Of a stretch of DNA of 6,001 nucleotides, positions 1 through 5,944 are shown in pieces. The first letter of the stretch is position 1; the number at the start of each line of letters is the position of its first letter. The notes under the pieces are model-generated. The model saw nothing but the letters and a program-made list of their open reading frames with translations. It did no database searches and was not told the origin of the DNA. The position numbers and the translations under genes were made by a program. This stretch comes from Acidobacteriota bacterium (lineage in GTDB: Bacteria > Acidobacteriota > Terriglobia > UBA7540 > JAPUME01): NCBI GenBank assembly GCA_027294185.1, contig JAPUME010000030.1, positions 1 to 6,001 on the forward strand, read 5' to 3'.

Positions 1-1
1 C

Positions 2-133
2 GAGCTCACCGAGTCGCTCTCCGGAAAAGCAACGGGGTGGTATTGGGTCCGGCTTGAAGCCCGGACCAGAACCAGCCGCGGAGAGGGCTTCCGCTGCTAT
101 ACTAACCCGATCTGGATTCACCTTCAGGATTGA
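2..133 (+). CDS. 3' end of an upstream protein, possibly the C-terminal beta-domain of a PHP/CehA-like metallohydrolase (partial)
   Basis: An open frame enters from the left edge and runs 43 codons to a TGA at 131-133. The translated tail reads like a beta-strand-rich C-terminus: GWYWVRLEAR near residues 12-21 and YTNPIWI near 33-39. From memory, secreted or PHP-type (CehA/McbA-like) metallohydrolases often end in a strand of the form 'YYVRVE...(S/T)NPIWV', and this tail fits that pattern, but 43 residues are too few to be sure. The frame lies on the same strand as the zinc-ribbon/FHA gene that follows. Its stop overlaps that gene's possible TTG start, or lies 35 bp before its ATG, so the two may be co-transcribed. 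It could also be a chance open frame; coding status is moderately likely and the function is a guess. Confidence 0.5.
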   Translation, partial: ELTESLSGKATGWYWVRLEARTRTSRGEGFRCYTNPIWIHLQD

Positions 134-168
134 CTCCGGGTTTCCACTGGAGTAAAGAGAAGCCTAAG

Positions 169-1143
169 ATGACGGACGGACCTCCGGGAAATGGGACAAT
201 TCGGTACGTGATGTGCGAGCATTGCCGGACTCCGAACCCGGCCTCAGCAGCCAGTTGCGGCCAGTGCGGCAAGCCCATGCAAAAAGCGACTGAAGAGATG
301 AAAGTAAGAGTAGTTAACTGTCCCAAATGCAAGAAGCCGCTTCCGGCAGGCAGCCGATTCTGCGGGTTCTGCGGGGCGGCCATGGCCCCCTCGCCGCCCC
401 AGAAAGCGCCTCCCTCATCTCCTCCTCCCCGCGCCCCGGTTGCGGATGCACCTGAGGCAACACAGGTGTTTCACGGGCTGGAAATTCCGAAAATTGAGGT
501 TGTGTTGAAGGAGATGAAGCCCGACGGGAGCATCGGTGAAGAACATAAAGTGGTAAAGGAGGCTCGCGTGGGGCAGAGCAATTGCGAGCTGACCTATCCC
601 GACGATGTGCTGCTTTCACCTCGTCATTCGAGCGTTTCCATTCGCGAAGGGAAGGCTTTCTTGAAAGACCTGGGTAGTCGCAACGGAACCTTCATCAAGC
701 AACGGCAAGACAAAGAGCTCGCGGCAGGGGATGTTTTCCTCCTGGGACGCGAGCTGTTCCGTTTCGAAGTGGAATCTCCGCCGCCCGATACCGAATCCGA
801 AAAGACCCAGGTTCTTTCACGGGTTCCCGACCTTGCTTCCCCTCCTCTGAAAGCTTCCCTGTTGCACATTCGCCTGAACGGGGAGACGGTGGACAAGTGC
901 CCTCTGGACAAGCCCGAGACCGTGATCGGGAGAACCAGCGGAGACCTGATGTTCAAAATGGACCCCTACATGTCGGGCAAACACGCCCGCCTCAAGCGCG
1001 AGCCGGGCCGTTACATTTTGCAGGACTTGAAAAGCCGGAACGGGATTTACCTGAGAATTCGCAACGAGATCCAACTGAGGGAGGGAGACGAGTTCTTTGC
1101 CGGCGAGCAAATCTTCCGCGTTCAGATCAAGCTGGCGTCCTGA
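169..1143 (+). CDS. Soluble protein with two N-terminal zinc ribbons and two FHA domains
   Basis: This 324-residue protein is probably a cytosolic phosphothreonine-reading adaptor. Two CxxC...CxxC zinc ribbons come first (C16/C19/C30/C33 and C51/C54/C65/C68), followed by a Pro/Ala-rich linker (about 72-95). FHA domain 1 (about 106-203) shows SPRH at 150-153 and SRNGTF at 170-175, but its usual Gly-Arg is Gly-Gln (135-136). FHA domain 2 (about 229-320) is more canonical: GR 254-255, SGKH 269-272, SRNG 289-292, with Ile after the Gly where Thr is usual. No signal peptide or membrane helix is visible. The two linkers carry Thr-Gln-Val motifs (T98, T213), possible kinase targets. I chose the ATG at 169 because AGAG sits 9 nt upstream. 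A TTG at 130 would add 13 residues outside any domain and overlaps the preceding TGA, so coupled translation from there cannot be excluded. It converges on a PP2C / FHA-ABC operon, suggesting the same signalling circuit. The domain calls are firm; partners and pathway are inferred. Confidence 0.9.
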   Translation: MTDGPPGNGTIRYVMCEHCRTPNPASAASCGQCGKPMQKATEEMKVRVVNCPKCKKPLPAGSRFCGFCGAAMAPSPPQKAPPSSPPPRAPVADAPEATQVFHGLEIPKIEVVLKEMKPDGSIGEEHKVVKEARVGQSNCELTYPDDVLLSPRHSSVSIREGKAFLKDLGSRNGTFIKQRQDKELAAGDVFLLGRELFRFEVESPPPDTESEKTQVLSRVPDLASPPLKASLLHIRLNGETVDKCPLDKPETVIGRTSGDLMFKMDPYMSGKHARLKREPGRYILQDLKSRNGIYLRIRNEIQLREGDEFFAGEQIFRVQIKLAS

Positions 1144-1153
1144 AACCCTTATC

Positions 1154-1555
1154 CTAGGGCTGGGGAATCCCCTGCTTTTCGAGTTCGCCTCTTAACCTTG
1201 TTGCCCGGCTCTGAACATAGCGGTCCATGATTTTGGGCAGTTCCGCCCCCATGCGGGCGACCATGTCATCCTGAGCCTTTCTCAACTTCCCGTCCATCTC
1301 GTCCTGCGCTTTCTTCATTTTGGCGTCAATCCCCGTGGCTGTCTCGTTCAGCGATTCCATCCTCTGCTGAAGCTCTCGGGACTGGGCCAGGGCTTCTCCG
1401 GCAAGCTGCTTCTGCAGAAGGCGATAGAGACGGTCCAGCTCATCGTTGTTCCGAGAGACTTCACTCGCCACGTAGAAGTTGGAACCGATTCCCAGCGTTA
1501 CCAGTGCGATCGAAAAAAGAATCAGGCCGCGAAGCTTTGAATAACCCATTTCCAT
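1154..1555 (-). CDS. Small membrane-anchored coiled-coil protein of unknown function
   Basis: I do not recognise the family. The 133-residue product has a short basic start, one hydrophobic helix at about 9-30, and then a long, charged, almost proline-free helical stretch (about 33-118) likely to form a coiled coil. Within it, KAQDEM (82-87) recurs as KAQDDM (93-98), exactly 11 residues apart, which suggests a hendecad-type repeat. The expected topology is a single-pass inner-membrane anchor with the coil on one face; basic residues before the helix favour a periplasmic coil. The start is well supported: AAGGAG (complement of 1561-1566) lies 5 nt before the ATG. It is the last gene of the operon, 57 bp after the FHA-ABC transporter, so it may be an accessory or scaffold subunit of that transporter (inference). 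It has no catalytic motif and no cysteines. Confidence 0.85.
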   Translation of the reverse strand: MEMGYSKLRGLILFSIALVTLGIGSNFYVASEVSRNNDELDRLYRLLQKQLAGEALAQSRELQQRMESLNETATGIDAKMKKAQDEMDGKLRKAQDDMVARMGAELPKIMDRYVQSRATRLRGELEKQGIPQP

Positions 1556-1612
1556 GATTGCTCCTTTTCACCGACCTCGTGCGGCGAGGCGGGAACCTCC
1601 CCACTCGGGTCG

Positions 1613-4600
1613 TTAAGTGGCATCCTTTCGCTTCATCAGAATCAGCACCAGGACCGTCATCAGCAGGAGAAAGCTCGCAAGGATCGACAGATAAGGTCCT
1701 TTATCGGGCCAGAACCGCGACGGAAGAGGGAACGGCACCCGGCCGGACTGAGGGTCAAGCGGGGCTTCGAGGCCCGCCTCTATCTTGTCCAGGTCTTGGG
1801 GATGAAGCGTCACCGAGATCGTGTTGATGATCTTGAAGGCATAGTCCTGCGTCGAATGAGACCCGTGAAGACATAAATCCGCCAGGGCTTCCAGGCCCCA
1901 TCGGGATACGGTCACCGCCGAGAGCCACTCGATCGGAGCCGACATGCCTTCGATGGGAGTCGGCGTGTACTTGTGGAATACCTCCATCGCTTTCTCGGAG
2001 GGATCGATGGCGCCGATCACGCTGTGGCCCAACCGCCCCCCCAATACGGGACCGGACGGGGCCGGCTCTTGTGGAGCGGCCTCGGCCATCATCTTGCCTG
2101 CCCGTGCCTTCGCTTCTGGCTGCGCGTAAATTTGACCCTCGAAAAGCTCTTCCACGGTAAGCGGGATGATCATGGGAATCCTCTTGATCGGAAGGAACAA
2201 CCCGCAGAGAAGCAGTTCGGGGATCAGAATCAGGGGAAAGAGTGTCAAAGCCTTTTCCGCAGTGCCGACCATAGCGGAGAGCGTCAGACCGATGAGAGTA
2301 CCGTTGGCAGACACCAGGAACATGATCACCACGGCCTGCAGGGCCTCGGCAGCGCCGAGGCGCAGCGCACCTCCCACCACCATCAGAACAAACACAACCG
2401 ATATGCACTGTACCAGGGAGACGCCGGAAAGCACGGCCAGCTTGGAGAAGATATAGGAGGGGATCTTCAAGCCGGTTTGCCGCTCCCGTCTGTAAATCGC
2501 CTGTTCGTCAACGATCTCGCGAACGGCATTCGAGCATCCGAACCAGAGGGAAGAGAAAACCGCCATAAAGAGGGTTTGCACCTGGTTCGGCCCGCTCGCC
2601 ATCAGAGCCACAAGTAGCGCCACGACGGGCGCCTGGACCAATAACAGCACGGTCTGACCGCTGTCCTTGAACTTAATCTCCAGATAGCGCTGGGTGAGAA
2701 CCTTGAACTGGGTGAGGTTGAATCCCATCCCCCTGCGGATGTCGCCCTCGGAGTCGGGGGTCTTCGAGGGCGTGGGGCCCATGGTCTCCCGCAGCGGATC
2801 CACGACCAGCTCGCGATGAAGATCGGATTTTTCGAACCGCTCCTTCAACTTCAGGGAGTAGGAGACTGTGTTATTTTCCGTCAGGTCGTCGTAGACGTCC
2901 GCAGGGGATTCGGATTTGAAGTATTCGAGAAACTTTCCTCCCGGCCCGTAGAAAGCCAGCCGCCCCTGGACCAGCACCACCACCTTGTCCAGGAGCCCAA
3001 AGGAGGCCAGAAGATGCGTCGTAACGATTATGGTGGAACCCTGATTCGCCAGTTGACGGAACAGCATCATCATCACGGTTTCGGTTCGCGGGTCGAGGCC
3101 TGATGTAGGTTCGTCGAGGAAAAGCACGCCGGGCTTTGGAAGCAGCTCGATGCCGATACTGACCCGCTTCCTTTGCCCTCCGCTCAACTGGCTGACCGGC
3201 GTATCGGCCCGCTCGCTGATCTTCAGGGTTTCGAGCATATCCGTAATGCGCTGGTGGATTTCCTCGTCGGAAATGTCTTCCGCCAGCCGAATCTTGGCTG
3301 CATAGAAGAGACATTTTCGCACCGTAAGCTGACGGTGAACAATGTCTTCCTGCGGCACGTAGCCGATGTTGGTCTTCAGGCGATTGAAGTTCTGGATCAG
3401 GTCCGCCCCGTTGTAGCGAACCTGGCCCGAACTCGCCGGTCGGAACCCGTTCATGGCGTCCATCAAGGTGGACTTGCCGGCTCCGCTCGGACCCAGCAGG
3501 CCGATCAGTTCCCTGGGGTTCACGGCCAGGGAGATATCATCGAGTATCAGGCGGGGCTGGCCCGTTGCGCGGTCCAGCACCTGTTTGCTCAAGTGGAGCA
3601 CGTCCAGTCGGACCACCTGAGTGCTCGGCTGATGGGAGAGGCTCAAGCCTTCAAAGCGAAGCTCCGAGGGTCCGACGACGATGCGGTCCATCTGCTGGAG
3701 CTGATGTCGCTTGACCTTGATGCCGTTGACGAAGGTTCCGTTCGTTGATCCGAGATCGACGACCACGTACCGCCCGTTCTGCTTGATCACCTCCGCGTGT
3801 TTGCTCGAGACGGTCGGGTGATTCACCCAGACATCATTGGAACGGTCGCGACCGATCGTAATGCGGTCCTTGTCCAGGGTTACTTTCTCGATCTTGAGCG
3901 CCGGGGCCTGGCCCATGCGGAAAATCAGAGATTTTCCGGCATAACGGCCGAAGGTGATGTAATCCCCCTCGTTGAGCTTGGTGTTGGGGACCCGCTTGCC
4001 GTTGACGAATGATCCATTGGTGGAAAGGTCCTTGAGGACGGCCTCGCCCTTCTCCAGGGAAATCATGGCGTGGAGGGCCGAGACGGTCGGGTGCTCCATT
4101 TGAATATGGCACTTGCGTGCATCGCGGCCCACGCACAATCCGCTCTCGGGGATATCGAGCGAGCGGACTACGTATTTGTCAACGATCAGCTCGACGTGAG
4201 GCCGGGAGACGGCCGCCAATCGGCGGCGGTCCACGATGGTGGCCGCCTCGGGGTTCTCGTCGAGACCGAGCCTCATGGATTCCCCCATATTAATAGCGGA
4301 GGTGCCCTGGGAGGGAGATCCCCTGGGCGGGGGCGGCGGAGCCACATTGAGCAATTCCGTCTGGCCAGTGGGTTGGGGAGCGCGCGGGGGAGTTTCCTTG
4401 ACCCTCATCAGGCGAAAGAGGTGCTTCTCATCGGGTCCGAACGCCACGACATCTCCCGCCACCAGGTCCTTCCTGGGTACCCGCGTGCCGTTCACGTAAG
4501 TGCCGTTGGCGGATTTGCGGTCCTCGATGCTCAATTGCCCGGCTTCGCCCCACCCCACCCAGGCGTGAAGGCGGGAGACCTGCTCATCGGGGATAACAAC

Positions 4601-4843
4601 CTGGCATTTTTTAGGGTCCCGCCCGATTATGAGTCCCTTGGCGCCGATTTTGAATTGTCGGCCTGAGAGCGGCCCCTGCGTGGCAACCAGTTGGAAGTCG
4701 GGTTTTCCCTCCCTGCGGGATTTGGCCGCAGGAGGAGCCGGAGAGACACCTTGGGGAGGCGGCCCGTCCCTCAAACCTCCGCCGCAGGCTCGACAAAACT
4801 TAAAGCCCTGCGGGTTTATTTCACCGCATTGGGGACACTTCAT
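1613..4843 (-). CDS. Zinc ribbon, three FHA domains and an ABCG-type ABC transporter in one polypeptide
   Basis: This 1076-residue protein is a half-transporter with a phosphothreonine-sensing front end. Order: zinc ribbon (C3/C6/C17/C20); FHA1 about 50-149 (GR 74-75, SRLH 90-93, NGT 113-115); FHA2 about 216-311 (GR 239-240, SALH 255-258, NGS 276-278); FHA3 about 315-400 (GR 331-332, SSKH 346-349, NGT 368-370); ABC ATPase about 413-645 with Walker A GPSGAGKST 451-459, Q-loop Q498, signature LSGGQ 553-557, Walker B LFLDE 574-578 and H-loop H610. The membrane part has six likely helices (about 730-749, 755-773, 799-826, 835-861, 865-893, 1050-1070) and a long segment between the fifth and sixth. 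The LSGGQRKR and LDEPTSGLDP context and the ABC-2 fold point to the ABCG/White branch, often exporters of lipids or glycolipids. It resembles mycobacterial Rv1747, which has fewer FHA domains. All catalytic motifs are intact; it probably works as a dimer. GGAG lies 8 nt before the ATG. The substrate cannot be read from the sequence. Confidence 0.95.
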   Translation of the reverse strand: MKCPQCGEINPQGFKFCRACGGGLRDGPPPQGVSPAPPAAKSRREGKPDFQLVATQGPLSGRQFKIGAKGLIIGRDPKKCQVVIPDEQVSRLHAWVGWGEAGQLSIEDRKSANGTYVNGTRVPRKDLVAGDVVAFGPDEKHLFRLMRVKETPPRAPQPTGQTELLNVAPPPPPRGSPSQGTSAINMGESMRLGLDENPEAATIVDRRRLAAVSRPHVELIVDKYVVRSLDIPESGLCVGRDARKCHIQMEHPTVSALHAMISLEKGEAVLKDLSTNGSFVNGKRVPNTKLNEGDYITFGRYAGKSLIFRMGQAPALKIEKVTLDKDRITIGRDRSNDVWVNHPTVSSKHAEVIKQNGRYVVVDLGSTNGTFVNGIKVKRHQLQQMDRIVVGPSELRFEGLSLSHQPSTQVVRLDVLHLSKQVLDRATGQPRLILDDISLAVNPRELIGLLGPSGAGKSTLMDAMNGFRPASSGQVRYNGADLIQNFNRLKTNIGYVPQEDIVHRQLTVRKCLFYAAKIRLAEDISDEEIHQRITDMLETLKISERADTPVSQLSGGQRKRVSIGIELLPKPGVLFLDEPTSGLDPRTETVMMMLFRQLANQGSTIIVTTHLLASFGLLDKVVVLVQGRLAFYGPGGKFLEYFKSESPADVYDDLTENNTVSYSLKLKERFEKSDLHRELVVDPLRETMGPTPSKTPDSEGDIRRGMGFNLTQFKVLTQRYLEIKFKDSGQTVLLLVQAPVVALLVALMASGPNQVQTLFMAVFSSLWFGCSNAVREIVDEQAIYRRERQTGLKIPSYIFSKLAVLSGVSLVQCISVVFVLMVVGGALRLGAAEALQAVVIMFLVSANGTLIGLTLSAMVGTAEKALTLFPLILIPELLLCGLFLPIKRIPMIIPLTVEELFEGQIYAQPEAKARAGKMMAEAAPQEPAPSGPVLGGRLGHSVIGAIDPSEKAMEVFHKYTPTPIEGMSAPIEWLSAVTVSRWGLEALADLCLHGSHSTQDYAFKIINTISVTLHPQDLDKIEAGLEAPLDPQSGRVPFPLPSRFWPDKGPYLSILASFLLLMTVLVLILMKRKDAT

Positions 4844-4891
4844 ATCATGGTCTCCGAAGGCGTTCGCCTCGGGAAACTTTCTTTTTGGGAA

Positions 4892-5797
4892 TCAGTCGGA
4901 TTGAAAATCTTCCTCGCGGAATTCCTTGGCCTCTACCTTGGTCTCCTCATCGGCAGGCGCAAGCCCACTCCCTGAAATCTGGGACAATATCACCGTGATG
5001 TTGTCTTTGCCCCCGTTCTTATTGGCCAGGTCGATCAGGCTCTGGCACTTGGCGACCACGGTGTCGGTCCCCGAGACCGCCGCTAACAGATCAGAGGATT
5101 CCACCATATTGTGCAGCCCGTCGCTACAGACCACGATCCAGTCACCCTGCCGCACGTCGGCGTAAGTGACTCGCACGTCCAGAGTCTCGCTGGTACCCAC
5201 AGCCTGGGTGAGGATGCTTTTCCTTTTCTCTTTCTCCTCTCCTTCAGGCATTTCCTGGCCGATGTCGGCCAGGTAGTTGAGAAACGTCTGATCGCGGGTA
5301 AGTTGCACCAGATTGTCTTTCCGGACGAGATAGGCACGGGAGTCGCCGACCTGTGCCACGAAGAGATGATTTCGGAAAAGAACACACGCCGTCGCCGTCG
5401 TTCCCATGCCGTGATAGCTGCTGTTGGACTGCGCCTGCTGCTGGATGACCTGATTGGCGAACTCGATCGCCTCGCGGAGCAGAAGAACGCAGTTCACCTC
5501 ACTAATGCGATCCAGAGATTTCAGATTGTCGTAGAGACGCTTGGGTACGGTGGCGGTGCAGATCTGACTGGCGATTTCACCGGCCGACTCTCCACCCATG
5601 CCGTCGGCGACCAGCAGAAGTGTCCCGAATTTGCCCACCGTGTGGTTCCGGACGGTGGGCTGCAGGCTGCATTCCCCATTCGAGAGGTTGCAGACGGTGA
5701 AATTGTCCTCGTTGTTTTTCCGCACCTGCCCCGGATGGGTCAGGCCGAAGACCTCCACCTTCACGGGTCCGGATTCAGATCGGCTGGATTTCTTCAC
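4892..5797 (-). CDS. PP2C-family protein serine/threonine phosphatase
   Basis: This 301-residue, probably cytosolic enzyme removes phosphate from phospho-Ser/Thr proteins using two or three Mn/Mg ions. The PPM/PP2C motifs appear in order: VRKNNEDN (25-32), ADGMGGESAGE (65-74), GDSRAYL (151-157), LTRDQTF (166-172), CSDGL (224-228) and GGKDNIT (262-268). The metal-binding acidic residues E30/D31, D66, D226 and D265 are all present, so it should be active. DQT replaces the more common DHS in the fourth motif; as I recall, other bacterial PP2Cs such as PstP also vary there. The length suits a bare catalytic domain plus an acidic C-terminal tail (about 281-301). It has no membrane helix. The start codon is GTG, supported by AAGGAA 8 nt upstream; an internal GTG at codon 12 also precedes the first motif. 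It is the first gene of the operon, 48 bp before the FHA-ABC transporter, whose phosphothreonines are its most likely substrates (inference). Confidence 0.95.
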   Translation of the reverse strand: MKKSSRSESGPVKVEVFGLTHPGQVRKNNEDNFTVCNLSNGECSLQPTVRNHTVGKFGTLLLVADGMGGESAGEIASQICTATVPKRLYDNLKSLDRISEVNCVLLLREAIEFANQVIQQQAQSNSSYHGMGTTATACVLFRNHLFVAQVGDSRAYLVRKDNLVQLTRDQTFLNYLADIGQEMPEGEEKEKRKSILTQAVGTSETLDVRVTYADVRQGDWIVVCSDGLHNMVESSDLLAAVSGTDTVVAKCQSLIDLANKNGGKDNITVILSQISGSGLAPADEETKVEAKEFREEDFQSD

Positions 5798-5805
5798 GAA
5801 GTCGG

Positions 5806-5811
5806 TTCCTT
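5806..5811 (-). promoter_or_regulatory. Ribosome binding site supporting the GTG start of the PP2C gene
   Basis: On the minus strand the sequence reads AAGGAA, followed by 8 nt and then GTG (5797-5795). This is a good Shine-Dalgarno match at normal spacing. It favours this GTG over the in-frame GTG eleven codons later, which has no comparable site. Confidence 0.6.
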
Positions 5812-5920
5812 ATGGAGGCAGTGGCCTCACACTTAGGTAAGCTCCTGCCGGAGGTTTTGAACACGCCCCTCACCGAGAAGTAATAAATAGGCCCTTCTTT
5901 TCTCTCCCAGCTTTCTACTA

Positions 5921-5944
5921 CATGGACCCCATTCATGACCCCAT
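5921..5944. repeat. Short imperfect tandem repeat upstream of the operon
   Basis: CATGGACCCCAT (5921-5932) is followed one base later by CATGACCCCAT (5934-5944). The two copies differ by one extra G and start 13 bp apart. They lie about 125-150 bp upstream of the PP2C start codon. This could be a paired operator half-site or a chance duplication; no known regulator motif is recognised. Confidence 0.4.

Noticed and set aside
46..67. Perfect 7-bp inverted repeat GGTCCGG / CCGGACC with an 8-nt loop, considered as a terminator
   Set aside because: No T-run follows on either strand and it lies inside the open frame that ends at 133, so coding constraint or chance explains it better.
95..103. TGCTATACT, an extended -10 promoter match
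   Set aside because: No -35 at suitable spacing and it sits within the likely coding end of the upstream gene. Kept only as a possibility in a finding, not annotated.
1572..1612. Inverted pairs CCTCG/CGAGG and CGACC/GGTCG in the gap between the transporter and the coiled-coil gene, considered as an attenuator or terminator
   Set aside because: The stems are only 5 bp and there is no T-run after them on the minus strand; the downstream gene has a strong ribosome site, which argues for read-through.
1973..2617. 214-codon + strand open frame antisense to the membrane domain of the transporter
   Set aside because: It mirrors a clearly real gene with all ABC motifs; its translation is Gln/His/Gly-rich without domains, typical of a shadow frame.
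5282..5302. DQT in place of DHS in the fourth PP2C motif as a sign of an inactive enzyme
   Set aside because: All metal-binding acidic residues are present and this position varies among active bacterial PP2C phosphatases.
5111..5836. 241-codon + strand open frame antisense to the phosphatase
   Set aside because: The opposite strand encodes every PP2C motif in order; this frame shows no recognisable fold and no ribosome site.
5842..5853. CTCC-TGCC-GGAG hairpin followed by TTTT, considered as a terminator
   Set aside because: The stem is only 4 bp, and no + strand gene ends here that would need it.
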